This document shows, in pieces, positions 47,934 to 58,869 of a stretch of DNA of 64,000 nucleotides. Position numbers and translations under genes: made by a program. Position 1 is the stretch's first letter; each line of letters begins with the position of its first letter. Origin of the DNA: Straminergon stramineum (taxonomy: Eukaryota; Streptophyta; Bryopsida; Hypnales; Calliergonaceae); assembly GCA_963920665.1 (NCBI GenBank), contig OY987263.1:43869218-43933217 (forward strand), in the 5' to 3' direction. The notes beneath the pieces were generated by a model. That model made no database searches, had not been told where the DNA came from, and saw only the letters and a list, made by a program, of their open reading frames with translations.

Positions 47934-49053
47934 AGGTGATTGCATGAAACACCTGTCAATTTTGTTGTGTTTTCAACAATACTTGTGATTTTTTGGGGAG
48001 TACTTTAAAATTAGAAAATTCATTTAAAATTTTAAAAAAATATATGAATAATGTATACCCCTTTAAGACAAAGGTAACCACCAAAGGAAATGCATAGAAA
48101 AATTCTTTGAGTAGGAGAACTAGAAAAGTGCCAAATCTCAAAAAAATAGGTACTTTGATGTTTCAATTAGCTAAAAATAGGAAAAATAAGAAAATACACA
48201 AAATAAAAGCTGGCCATTTGTAAAAGCTCTATGGAGATGATCATTCACCAAAAGAACCACCAAAATAATATTTTATACGTTTAAAAAATGCAAGGAAAAA
48301 GAAGCTCACTTTGTAGACTTCTACGCCACATATAATTAATTATTTTAAAAATTCCTTTGGCCATTAGCTATACGTCTACTAGAAGACCATCTCCTCAAAA
48401 TTTCAACTCAAAATTTGTTTATTTGGGTACAAAATAGTCATTAGAGAAAGTTTGCACTCTCTAGAGGACTGCCAAGAAGTGCCAGTAGGGCCCCTCACTG
48501 TATTACATTTATTTTGCGTGAGGAACTTTTCCCCTATTTTTGCACTTTGTCAATTCCAAATGTTAGAGCATTCACTCTCAAGTACTATTAGTTAGGGTTG
48601 TGACAAGTGTTGTTATGATATTTGAAAGCATCCCTGAAGCACCTCCCTCTAACAATTGTTGAATAAAAAACTGAAATATACTTTTGGAACTCCCGATATT
48701 CATACAAGGTGATTTTTTTTTTGTCAGAAAATTCCCTCTCCTAAGTAGCTTCAATAGGCTCCAGAAATAGACTGGCTTGTCAAACCTTGGTAGCCCTCCA
48801 GAGAGTCCAAACTTTCTCTAATGTACTAAAAACCTCCAAACTAGCAAGTGTGACATTGAATCAAGCTCTATTTTTGGATAGTAAATTACTTTTGAAAATT
48901 GCAAAAAAAATTAGGCGAAGTTTATAATAGTCATGAGTACCTTCCCTATAAATCTTGATCCATTTGGACTCAAAACACAAAAGTTATGGCCAAAAATCAA
49001 ATCAATACGCAACGTGTGAAGCAAAATAGGATAAGTATTTCGTGCAATCACCC
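47934..49053. mobile_element. second member of the foldback transposon family, degenerate
   Basis: The ends AGGTGATTGCATGAAACACC and (reverse complement) GGGTGATTGCACGAAATAC match the tips of 5,306-6,361. The flanks are ACCC (47,930-47,933) and ACCC (49,054-49,057), again a 4-bp duplication. Inside, 'attagagaaagtttg.actctct.gagg' at 48,432 is inverted at about 48,790-48,820, showing a decayed foldback structure. No transposase was recognised; the 47,956-48,141 frame has no family match. Confidence 0.75.
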
Positions 49054-49085
49054 ACCCTAGGGAATGGGTTCTTATAACTGATTTT

Positions 49086-49331
49086 TTTTTTTGACACAAA
49101 TGAAACGGAATTTCATTGCAGAAGTAAAAATACAGGACCTGCCAGACACAAGTGGCCTAGCAGTAAAAGACTCAACACATGACAACACAACACACGCCCA
49201 ACTAAGGACAAAAGCATGACAAACCCCCTAACAAGTACTCCGAGTATAAAGAAGGGCCATGGGCCCCTCGCAGTCTGCGGCAACAGGCGGCGACACTGGC
49301 TTTGCCCGTGGGGAGGGACCTTCACAGTGTA
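49086..49331 (-). mobile_element. 5'-truncated poly-A retroposon (SINE/LINE tail), copy 2
   Basis: It is bounded by a perfect 14-bp target duplication, TTATAACTGATTTT (49,072-49,085 and 49,332-49,345). On the minus strand the element ends in 'caatgaaattccgtttcatt', 'tgtgtc' and a poly-A tail. Its 3' part, including ggccacttgtg, matches 19,513-19,667, and it extends about 90 bp further 5'. The 49,113-49,325 frame lies wholly in the element and shows no recognised reverse transcriptase or RNase H motif. Confidence 0.87.
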
Positions 49332-49484
49332 TTATAACTGATTTTCACCATTGATAGCCGAAGACCCGTCCTTACAGGGTTAATGCATACCCATGTGTAG
49401 ACTGTAGAACACCACACTGAAATGGCTATTTATCACACTGACATACTATAAATTCAACACTGGTTGTAGTTGTGACATTGTAAG

Positions 49485-49885
49485 AGCACCACCACCCATT
49501 CCCTCAAAGAGGGCTGGGGAAATGGGGTGGCTCAGCTTGGCAGCTCCCTGGTTGCTTTTGTCCTGTAGTCATTCCCGCCCTCAAGCCACACCAAAACAAG
49601 TCAATTTTCAAGCTTTAATGACTTGTTGGATTGAGGAGCCAATCAACATGTCAATTGATTAAAAAAATGAAAGATATGATATGTTGTGGCCGACCAACAA
49701 ACTCACAAAATTAAGCAACCAAATATCAAGCATGGCAGGGATGGTGTCCTAGTGTTTGCCAAGAGATTTTTGGAGTGACCAGTCTCTTTTCGTCCCTTAC
49801 TGGGTATGCGGTGGGACATTTATTGGAGGTTGGCCATGTCCTAGACTAGGCCGACCAACTTTGGTGAGAATGGGTGGTGATGCTC
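49485..49885. mobile_element. PIF/Harbinger-like MITE, 401 bp
   Basis: Terminal inverted repeats GAGCACCACCACCCATTCCC and (reverse complement) GAGCATCACCACCCATTCTC are flanked by TAA on both sides (49,482-49,484 and 49,886-49,888). A 3-bp TAA/TTA duplication is the mark of PIF/Harbinger insertions. There is no transposase ORF. Confidence 0.85.
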
Positions 49886-50829
49886 TAAGGTAGGAAACTC
49901 AAATTCTACCTACAAGACTATCAAAAATTGTTCACAAATTTTCAAAAATGGATGAGAATTTATTCAATGTATTTTTTGCTCATAATTGTGTTCTTAATTC
50001 TCTATGAGTAAAATATACATGTAAGGCTATTAATAATAAATGAAAACATGATGTGATCATTCTCTAAGAGACAAAATTATATAAATATCCTACGTTTTAT
50101 ATTCATCACTTTTTGGACTAATGTAATCTATTCAAAGGTTGATTATAATTGATGATTGGTCCAATCTATGAGTATCAATAGATACTTACGCACTTTTCAC
50201 TTTGAAAATTTATAATTAAATCATTCTAAGTCTAAAAATTACAATTGAAATTGTCATTGCATTGTTTCTCTTTTCTCTATCTACCAAAAAAAATGTAAAA
50301 AATGTTATGTTGGAGTGTTTTTCCTACAGAGGTCCATTGTCTTTTAGATGGGTGATTTATGAACCTCCTACTATAGTATTTGTGGTGTGCAATGATGACA
50401 TTGTTGGATTGGGAATCTTAATTCAATTGTTGGCTAATTATCCACTTGTACTACATAACCATTTCGATTTACCATAAATGCGTGGTTAAAAACCCTAATT
50501 ACACTCCATAATTGTTCTAAGAAATGAAAGTTGATTTCCCTAGTTACACTTGACAATCACTTCAAGACTTGAACTCTTAAAATCCTAGCAACAAATCTTT
50601 ATTGTAGGAAATCATTGATAACAATATCCCTCCTATCTAATGGTAAAGTAGGATATCATGGAATGGAGATTAGCTACTTCTATTCTTGATTTGAAAAAGA
50701 TTCAATTTTCTCACACTTGATTAGGAAAAAGTTCCAAAGGTAACCATTTTAGGTGAAGCTATGATACACAATTGAGGTCCAGAAGAAGAATCCACATTTA
50801 TATTGAATAAAATATTCATTCTTGAAGAA

Positions 50830-50854
50830 TTTTTTTTTTTTTTTTTTTTTTTTT
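50830..50854. repeat. 25-bp poly-T run
   Basis: An uninterrupted T run. It could be the tail of a minus-strand retroposon, but no target duplication was found. Confidence 0.6.
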
Positions 50855-50939
50855 CAATTTTCCTTATCCTAGTTTCCACACTCATTGAGACTCAATTTAT
50901 CAAGGAATTCCTCTAATTCTACAGGCTGAAATGCTTTGA

Positions 50940-52200
50940 TTTTAACCGTTTATGGTATCCCTACCTCTAGAGTAGGATTCCGAAGCTTCGATCTACGTGT
51001 ACACGCCTACCCTCCGTCCTGAAACGCGCCAGTGTACACGTCTACCCTCCGTCAATGTCGGTCGGAATCTTAAACTTCAGTTGCTGTAAAATGGAGCCGC
51101 TCCCCAATTTTGGCCTTCCCATAACCTCTTGCAATCCTTCAGTTTTCATCCATTTCCCACTCCGAATCCAGACTCCGGCACAAAAAAATTTCAAGTTTCT
51201 GGCGCAATTCTCTATTTGGGTTCCCTGACTGTGATCTCCTATCGCTTGGTGAGTTCAATTCTTCGTTTAAATGCGCCCTTTTTCGCAAACTTCTGCCACG
51301 ATTGATGTCTTTTTCTCGTAGTAGTGGTGTTCTCTCATCGTTCATCAGTTGAAAATCACCACTTCTTGTCAATAGCTGAGAGTTTTGGACCAATTCCAAC
51401 CAAGAGGGAGTGGTGAAATTGAAGGAATATTGGTTGAAAATTTTGAGAAGAGTTCTGATTCTGTGGTAGTTAACAGTCGAAATTGAAAAAACTGGGTGTT
51501 CAACTGTTGATTCAAATTTAATTTAGGGTTGTAAATCAACAATTGAAGTGAAAAAGAATTCTCGAGCTCCTCCCACCACAGCCGACCGGGGACAGGATCG
51601 ACAAAAACTCACATGATTCACTGTGGTGAGGAAAATTGATTCAAGGAGACAGTGTTCCGATTAATTGGTTATAGATAGTTCGAGTCTAAATTAACGAAGA
51701 CTGTGAGTTGAACTGTTTGATTCAAAATTAGTTTAGGGTTTTAAATCAACAATTGAAGTGAACAGGAGCTGCTCCCACACTGGGAGATCCATCAACAAGA
51801 TCTCGCATAAGAATTCACTTAAGAGAGCAAAATAAATAAGCAGAGTGAGAAATCCGCTAATTGCAATTGTGTGCTCTGAGGATCGAGCATTCTAGGTTAT
51901 ACCAGGATTTTGTAGTGGATTCCTGCGCGTCTCACATTCCAACGAATCCCATCATTTGCTACACTCTTTTAGGACAAATTTATGTTTTAGGGTGGGCATC
52001 AGTCCGAGTAGGGAGACTCTCAAACAGTCGAACTGCGTGTGAGACTCAAACCGGGAATAGCATGTGAGACTCAAACAGTGAATTGCATGTTAGAATCCTG
52101 TGAACTACTGATTGTAATCCTCTCCAGGAGTTAATGTTGAATCATTTGATGTGCAGGGGCTTTGTGCGCATTACAATATAATTTGAGAATTTTGTTACCT
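50940..52200 (+). promoter_or_regulatory. probable promoter, leader and/or leader intron of the zinc-ribbon gene
   Basis: Sequence is more balanced in base composition than the flanks. It contains a two-copy duplication of about 208 bp ('gattcaaa.tta.tttagggtt.taaatcaacaattgaagtg' at about 51,505 and 51,720) that includes telo-box-like tttagggtt, and a small array (gtgagactcaaac, 25-bp period) at 52,035-52,090. 'cctacag' just before 52,207 is a fair splice acceptor, so the coding exon is probably preceded by a leader intron. A minus-strand frame, 51,139-51,345 (68 codons, with ERTPLL near its start), is open here. I do not recognise it and consider it unproven. Confidence 0.4.
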
Positions 52201-52214
52201 ACAGCAGGATCAGG

Positions 52215-52421
52215 ATGTTTTTCTGCTTCGTGTGCGACGAGCAGCGCGAGGTGGTGGGCAGCCGGCCCGTGAACGGCGTTTGCGGCAACTGCGGCGGGCT
52301 GTTGAGCGAGGTGCAGATGCGCGACATGTTCCGCTTCTGCTTCGTGCCGCTCTTCTGGACGCACAAGAACCGCGTCGTCTGTTCCCGTTGTGGCGCCCAA
52401 TACAAAAGCCACTATAACTGA
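52215..52421 (+). CDS. small zinc-ribbon protein, 68 residues
   Basis: An intact ATG-to-TGA frame encodes 68 residues with cysteine pairs C4-x2-C7, C23-x2-C26 and C56-x2-C59, plus C42. The last two CxxC pairs form a typical zinc-ribbon arrangement, and the FRFCFVPLFW block between them is the hydrophobic core strand. Plants have a family of such mini-proteins of about 65-70 residues starting MFFF and having a 'FFVPVW' core. This one fits that layout but its role is unknown. The exon is much richer in G+C than its surroundings, and this makes the complementary strand open too (52,131-52,499). The plus frame is chosen for its cysteine pattern and family likeness. No stop or frameshift was seen. 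Confidence 0.78.
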   Translation: MFFCFVCDEQREVVGSRPVNGVCGNCGGLLSEVQMRDMFRFCFVPLFWTHKNRVVCSRCGAQYKSHYN

Positions 52422-53689
52422 ACCAAACCCGAAACGGAGCTTTTGCATTGTAAGGCTTGAGTTTTGAGAGTGCTTGTGTACAAGGAAATCCGTGAGCATG
52501 CGGCTGGATGGAGCTATTTCGCTAGATGGATCAAACCTTCTGCCCTACAAATTTGATGTGGCTACAAAGAATGTGGAAAGCTGTCAGTGTTAAATTTGAA
52601 ATCAAGCACATTTGCTTGTGTTTTTAGCAAGTTGAGTTAGTTACGAATATTAGATTTGGGACGATTGTTGAGCGATTTGGGATGCAGAGGAGTACAGAAG
52701 TTGTACCTCAACGGATCAGTTAAGGAAACCATGCATCTGTTGTTGGACTGATTTGATTTGTATTGGGCTGTGTTGACAATTGAAAGTGATTCCAAAGAAG
52801 TTTAGCATTTGGATGTGTATGAATTAGTTGTAAATTTTAAGAGTGTTGACTTTCCGTGTATCCAAAATCTACCATAGGTGTACAATGTTTTGATTGTGTA
52901 CTGATGCAATTTGGTTGTGAAGATTTTGCCTTGTATGGTGGCTTTTGCATCTAGATGTAGGGATTGATTTTGGATCATGGTTGATTAGATGTTGTTACTT
53001 TACCACTTGTAGAAATGACTAACTTCACACATTTTTCCTACTTTAGAGGGACATGTTTTTCCTATTTCTCTTTGCTCACAAGTGTCAATCCAGGAGCTAC
53101 TATGAAAGAGTTATTAAAGTGATCAATGTCAACTACTTCCTCCAAAATTCTTGATTTTAAGAGTAAGAGAAAGGATGTAAAAATAGCCAAGGGATGTTAA
53201 ATGATTGGAACATCTTGATTCTCCCTTGCACCAGGAGATGGAATCAAGGGGTTAGAAGCTCCTTTCAAAATGTTATAATAGTGTTTTAGACTTCATCAAT
53301 TGCAAACAAGAGCCACGTCTCACAATTCATTCTTTACAAGAAAGCTTGTGCAAAAGTATTCATGTTGCAAATCTTCTCTGAAAGTTTTTGCTACTAGTTT
53401 CCTCTTCTTTGGAACTTTGTTGAATACACAAGAATCCAATTGAATATAATTTTAGAAGTTTCAATTGAAGGAATTACTTGATTATTTGCAAGACTACCTT
53501 ATTAACAATCCCCAAGACTTGAAACTAAAACTAATCCTATAATGTTGCCGCGATCACTAAGTGTCCAATGGATGACAAAAAAATATGACAAAAGTGCAAT
53601 TGTTCATCCTTGGAATTTTGAGCAAAAAGGAATAGTACTTTTGGTTTTCTTGAAGTAGAAATAGATCCAATGTTCATTTTCAACAAAAT

Positions 53690-54880
53690 TTGTTGGATTA
53701 TGTTCCCCTTGAAGTCTAGTTATTATGATAAATTCAATTTGAAGTTCAAAATCTGGACATTTTTGAATTACAATGAACTTCAATGACTTGTTTCTTCTAC
53801 ATACAATGTTTGCTTCCGATAATCTTTTGGTAAAGTTGCGCATACTAGTCTATTTTGTGTGGTTAACTCCTAAGCACTCCGACGTCTATTTTCTACATGA
53901 TGAACAAATCGAAATTGGAGTTTCATCCTCCTATTGAAAGTTATTATAATTTGAGGAGATACATTATCAAATTGTTGTCCTATCTAAGGGTTGGATTTGG
54001 TGTTACTAGAGTACATATTTTTTTAAATTACAAATGTGCAAGTATGTCAAGTGGTCAAACTGTATTGACTTTAGTTCAAAATTAGATTTGCCAAAATGAG
54101 GCCATAGATTTGAAGAGCGCAAAAATTTCAAAAAATCACTGTATCAAGAGAACCTCATCTCAAATCCATTCCAACAAATTTTACTCAAAAAATGATAATA
54201 TTTTATTTGTATTCAAATTTTGAAGGAATTTTGGAATTTCTCTTTGAAAATTTATAAAAAAAGATTGGTCATAGCATTGGTGAATCTAACTGTATAAATG
54301 AAATCTACAAATCAAAATCTACAACTTTTACTTGTATATCACATCCAAAATATGCTTCTAAATTAAACTTTATAATGATTTTTCTCAAATTGTCAATTTT
54401 AGAGAAGAATCTAGACATTTAGGGATTAAGATTTCATATAAATCCAAGAATTTATGAATGTCTAAAGTTCAACCTTAAATGTGTTTTGTACAACTTTTTT
54501 TTTTTTTTTCTATTTTTGACATTTCAAAGTCGTTTTGCAATTACAATGAGTCAATTGAATGATATTTTCTTTCACCAATGCTTTTATATTGGTTTTGAAG
54601 TACTTTACAATTCAAAGTTTTTTCTTTTGAGCAAGTTTAGAAATCAAATTTCACCTCCAAATGTGTTGCAACAAATATTTCTGCATCCTTTTTCAACACT
54701 AAAACATTATAATCTTGCAATCTATGCAACCAAATGACTCCAAATTTGATTCACATGCACTTACAAGATTATATGGTTGAGACTTCTTTACCATAAAGAC
54801 ATTTAGACCTATAACACTTCAAAAGCAATGATGCTTTTAAACCCAAAAAGGCCCTAAGGCTTCAGGGGTTAATAGCTTCA
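53690..54880 (+). repeat. dispersed repeat family Y, copy 3
   Basis: Matches 34,420-35,110 in the same orientation and 7,541-7,860 inverted; ends in 'aaggcttcaggggttaat'. The ORF at 54,486-54,737 lies in the repeat and is not kept in the other copies. Confidence 0.75.
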
Positions 54881-54889
54881 CTATTCACC

Positions 54890-55000
54890 AGATTCGTAGC
54901 TTTATAATTGGTCTAATTAGAAGCTTCGTTGTTAGCCTAATTAGTAACATCGTTATTCGCTCGGTTAGGAACCACGATGTTGGACTGATTACTTATCTCA
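54890..55000. repeat. degenerate minisatellite matching 46,415-46,572
   Basis: Words such as 'ttcgtagcttta.aattggt', 'aattagaagcttcgttgtta' and 'cctaattagtaacatcgtta' repeat with a period of about 25 bp. Its position downstream of the parent glutaredoxin gene mirrors the array next to the partial copy. Confidence 0.6.
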
Positions 55001-56098
55001 ATACACTTCAACCCCATAAACAATGATTGAACTTGAAAAGAAACTCTTCCAAAGAGATTACAATGTGTCCACAAGTATCTTGAGATCAATTTGTGATCTA
55101 AGTTGCGATCAAACATTTCATGCCACTCAAATTCTTAGAATTCCTTGAGTGAACTCATTAAAAAATATACTCTGAAATAGACCTCATTGGACCTTTAAAA
55201 GGTTGACGTGGGTATGGTGAAAACAAGACTCCAAGGGCATGAGCCTATTCACAACTTACGAGTATAACATTGCGATGAAGTAGGCAAGGAGGTTTTATTT
55301 CTAGTGCTATGGCCGCAACTCACCATCACTCATAATTCCAGTACAGACTAACGCTCACAAAGTTCACTCCACAAGGCCGCGGACTGCAACGGATGCACTT
55401 GAACCCTCATTGGCACCACCAAACCTTGCCCTTCAACAATTATAGTTCGATGTACAGCTTCTCATCCGAGCAACGTTAGGAGAGCTTGTCCATGCAGAAT
55501 CATGCCAACACCATAGCTGAGAGCTCCTTTCAGACTCTGCAGCAGAAAGCATCGGGTGTTAACGGCAAGAAGGCATGGCCACAAACACCTGATCAATTTC
55601 CCTTATGATACTGCTGTTGCCTGCAGCCACCCAATAGTAGAAAACCCACCCCTAACAGGTATTCTACAATTGGACTGCGTTCCAATTGGCAGGGTTTAGG
55701 CTAAAAACGGCCTTAAAATGACAGTAACATTAGCTTTGGTTCTCTCGAATATATCTGGGCGGTTTCAGCAACACTATTTATTCCATATAATATATGACAC
55801 ACGGTTTTGTAGGCCTTTGGAACACTGTGAACACTCATGTATTAGTGTTGAACCCACCTATTGATAGAAAACCATTTACCAAGCTTTGGATCTTGTGTTG
55901 GCCATTTGTGGCTTGAGGGACGATTCACTCAAAAGATTCTCCATGGTGGTCCCAACGTACACAATTTCAGCGAAAATAATCCATTTACTCTAGGATACTC
56001 TATTTGGGTATTAAAATAAATCAAGGATGACACAGAATACAAGAAACGGCCCAGTGACCATATCAAAACAGCACAGAAAAGCTCACCCCAGGGACAAA
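55001..56098. other. 3' flank of the glutaredoxin gene
   Basis: A stretch of relatively balanced composition (55,280-55,680) with no frame I can assign. It probably holds the 3' untranslated region of the minus-strand glutaredoxin and possibly remnants of another exon or gene. Nothing further is supported. Confidence 0.35.
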
Positions 56099-58306
56099 TC
56101 AGCTGTCAATCTTTTTTACATCTTTCAGTAATGTCTCCAGCTCTCCTGACTGTTGCCACAGACAAATCAGAACTTCAATCAGGTACGTACTGGAAATCTA
56201 AACTATGCCCCACATAATACAGTACTCAAAGACAACGCCGAGGTGAAACCTGGAGACTTACTCGGTGCATAGAGATGAGAATATCGGATCCTCCAAGAAA
56301 CTCGCCATTGACGTAAACTTGTGGAATCGTTGGCCACTTACTGCATCCAAAAGAACGAACCAATTCGATGTCATGCATCAAAAGAGGTTGTGAGGCTCAT
56401 TCACTGGATAACAAAAAAAATTAAAGGCGATTCCTAGTTGATATTATTAGACCTTATGGCACTCTGTACAGCAGAACACAGTCAACACACACCCCTCCCA
56501 GAAAACCTAGCTCCGTTAAACCCTGCAAATTGCAACGCCATTAAAGGCAGTTTCTAACGCAGCTACGTTTTCCAGAACACCTTTGGGGAATAAGGTTCTC
56601 CTGCTCGAGAAAATATGCCAATCGAAGAAACCAGAAAGAAAAATTCAATGAAAAGTGTGTCAAGCAACTACGCTGAGAAACTAGAAACCATGTGCATTGG
56701 ATGTGCTAACACTCCACATTGGTCGAGTGATCCCTTTTTATACAAAAACAAATCACCTGTAGTCCTTGACGGCTGTTCTGAGCTCCGGATCCACCAGAAC
56801 GTTTCTGGACTGATACTCCACCTCTGCAAGTAGCAAAGTAGGTTAGACTATGAATAAATCGAATTGAGAAACTAAGAGGCTAGCATCAGATTCAGAACCT
56901 CCCTCTCCCAGTAGAGAAAATCATAATACAACTCTTTAAATGTTCATTCTGAAAGTTCAAATATAACAAGCCTGGATCGCTCTACATTACAAAAGACTCC
57001 CAGTGGATGGACAATAGATCATCATGGTAAGTTATAAGGCATTAGATTCATAGAGTTGTGCAATATTGTACTCCGTACCATGTTCCTCCAAAATGCGAAC
57101 CACCATAGCACTGAATCCGCACTGGGGCGCCTGAGGCACCCCTTTCATGTAAACCATCACTGGATTTTGCTTGATATCCTGCGTCCCAACGACAACGGAG
57201 AGAGAGATGGTGAGTGATCGTTCAGTTGAAGCTCCGGAAAGAGACACACAAGCTTTCAGCAGTAAGGTCAACTACAGAAACGGAGGTATTCACCACTAGT
57301 AGACAACCCATCCGCAGAGGTATTCTCGAAACCTCAGTCACGTTACAATTACGTTAGAACTGCCTGAAACGGCATGGCAATTGCCAAGGTTTTAATGCAG
57401 ATAAATTTTCTAGAATACCTGGAAGGAGGTAGGGGAGGGGGGGTGTACTCTTAACGGGCGTTACAAGACGACATGTAATACCTTTTCGATAGTTTCATGC
57501 ACGGAAGAAACAAAAGAAGCCTGTTTCTCAACAGGCTTAAAGTCGTCATGTGAATCTGCTTCATCTCCGGCAGGGATGGTGATACTAGCTCGTGCTTGCA
57601 ACCATAGCACTGCCATTCCAAATACAGTTTGATGCAACGCATCGTCGTTTCCACTTGATCAATAAATGACATTGACAGAAACAAGCCTCCAAAATACATG
57701 TCAAGCTAGAATATAAATCAGAGTACAAGACAGCGACAAGTCCCAATCCAATAGAACGAAAACTCCAGCACTCACGAACTGTTCCCATTTTAACCTAATT
57801 CAACTCCACAAAAGCAAGCCAGAAACTGAACCTGGTTCAATCTCCTTCCCGAACCCCAGCGACCACTTAAACCCTAAATTCCGACTTCAAAGATTGAAGA
57901 GTTGGGATTAGTGATAAGAATATCACTAGTATACAAGTCTTACTAGACTACAATATCAACGTACAAGACAGTGACAACTCTCGATCCAATAGAACGGCGA
58001 TTCAACCACTCCTAAACTGTTCCTATTTTCACAAAAGCAAGCCAGCAACTGAACCTGGCTCAACCTCCTTCCCGAAAACCCAGCGACCACTTAAACCCTA
58101 ATTTCGAAATCCAGGAAAGAAAAGTTGGGACTAGTGATAAGAGTAGAATCGATACCATTCTCTCCACCAAAGTTGAACCGTGCTGGAGTATTCGTCGTCG
58201 CAGCTAAAACCCTCAAAGAGCGACCTTGGCTCGGAGGTGGTGCCGCTGCTGCTGCGACCCGTTGCAGCAGCTGCGATAACCCGCGTCGTCCTCCCGTCCT
58301 CAACAT
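56099..58306 (-). CDS. GRXS15: mitochondrial CGFS monothiol glutaredoxin, six exons (GRXS15/GLRX5 class)
   Basis: Minus-strand exons 58306-58156, 57609-57482, 57178-57079, 56823-56757, 56340-56262 and 56149-56099 join in phase to a 191-residue protein. Residues 1-50 are Arg/Ala-rich without acids ([20 protein letters not shown]), as in a mitochondrial presequence. Then come HDDFKP (a plant S15 hallmark), the active site Cys113-Gly-Phe-Ser116 in PQCGFS after MVYMKG, the [11 protein letters not shown] block (Trp151-Pro152 start) and the Gly165-Gly166-Ser-Asp168 glutathione-binding end. This class binds a glutathione-ligated 2Fe-2S cluster and passes it on in mitochondrial Fe-S assembly. The acceptor of exon 2 is uncertain: sites at 57,609, 57,603 and 57,597 are near one another and several keep the frame. 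Intron 1 contains a tandem duplication, and telo-box aaaccctaa sites lie at 57,869 and 58,093. A partial copy of the middle exons lies at 46.6-47.6 kb. Confidence 0.94.
57719..58145. repeat. tandem duplication in glutaredoxin intron 1
   Basis: 57,719-57,948 and 57,959-58,145 are two copies. Shared words are 'gtacaagacag.gacaa', 'caatccaatagaacg', 'aaaagcaagcca', 'gcgaccacttaaaccctaa' and 'agttggga.tagtgataaga'. The second copy adjoins the exon 1 donor, so part of intron 1 arose by duplicating sequence next to exon 1. Confidence 0.8.
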
Positions 58307-58676
58307 GATGTTTGCCGAAACAACTATTACAACTATGAAGTTCCAACCTCAGAACTCTAAATTCTTGTGCGCTGTTTGACACCACCACCGCAATGAAGAG
58401 CAATACTTCAACTCACACGGAAAAACAAAAGGAAAGCAAAGGTGACGGCAATTCCAACAGGGCTCTACTAGAGCAGCAAATTGTGTCGTAGCGATAGAGG
58501 GGGAAGACGTTTTCAGTGATGAGTATGCTGGAATGGCCAAAACGTGGTTGAGTGACCTTCCTGGTCTACAGTTGTATATTGGATTGGCATGAATTTTCAT
58601 CATTTGAGGAACTTTCAAGGAAGGTAGCGAAATATAAGGAAGTTAAATAACATTATCAACTTGGAGGCAAATAATC

Positions 58677-58866
58677 AAGGAGAATTCTTGGCTAGTGCAA
58701 TGTGAATCGATGAAAATGAAAAACATTCATTGGATTTTGAAACTACAAGATAAAAATCTGTCAAAAATTTAAGGAGAATTCTTGGCTAATGCAATGTAAA
58801 TTGATGAAAATGAAAAAACATACATTGGATTTTGGAACTACAAGATAAAAATTTGTCAAAATTTTA
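58677..58866. repeat. two-copy 94-bp tandem repeat
   Basis: 'aaggagaattcttggcta.tg..aactacaagataaaaat.tgtcaaaa' occurs at 58,677 and 58,771, with a period of 94 bp and few differences. It is upstream of the glutaredoxin gene. Confidence 0.88.
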
Positions 58867-58869
58867 AGA

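Noticed and set aside
52131..52499. Minus-strand ORF of 122 codons over the zinc-ribbon gene
   Set aside because: Ala/His-rich shadow caused by the high GC of the plus-strand exon. It has no recognised family, while the plus frame has paired CxxC motifs.
58125..58379. Plus-strand ORF over the glutaredoxin first exon
   Set aside because: Antisense of the presequence exon; it has no family resemblance.
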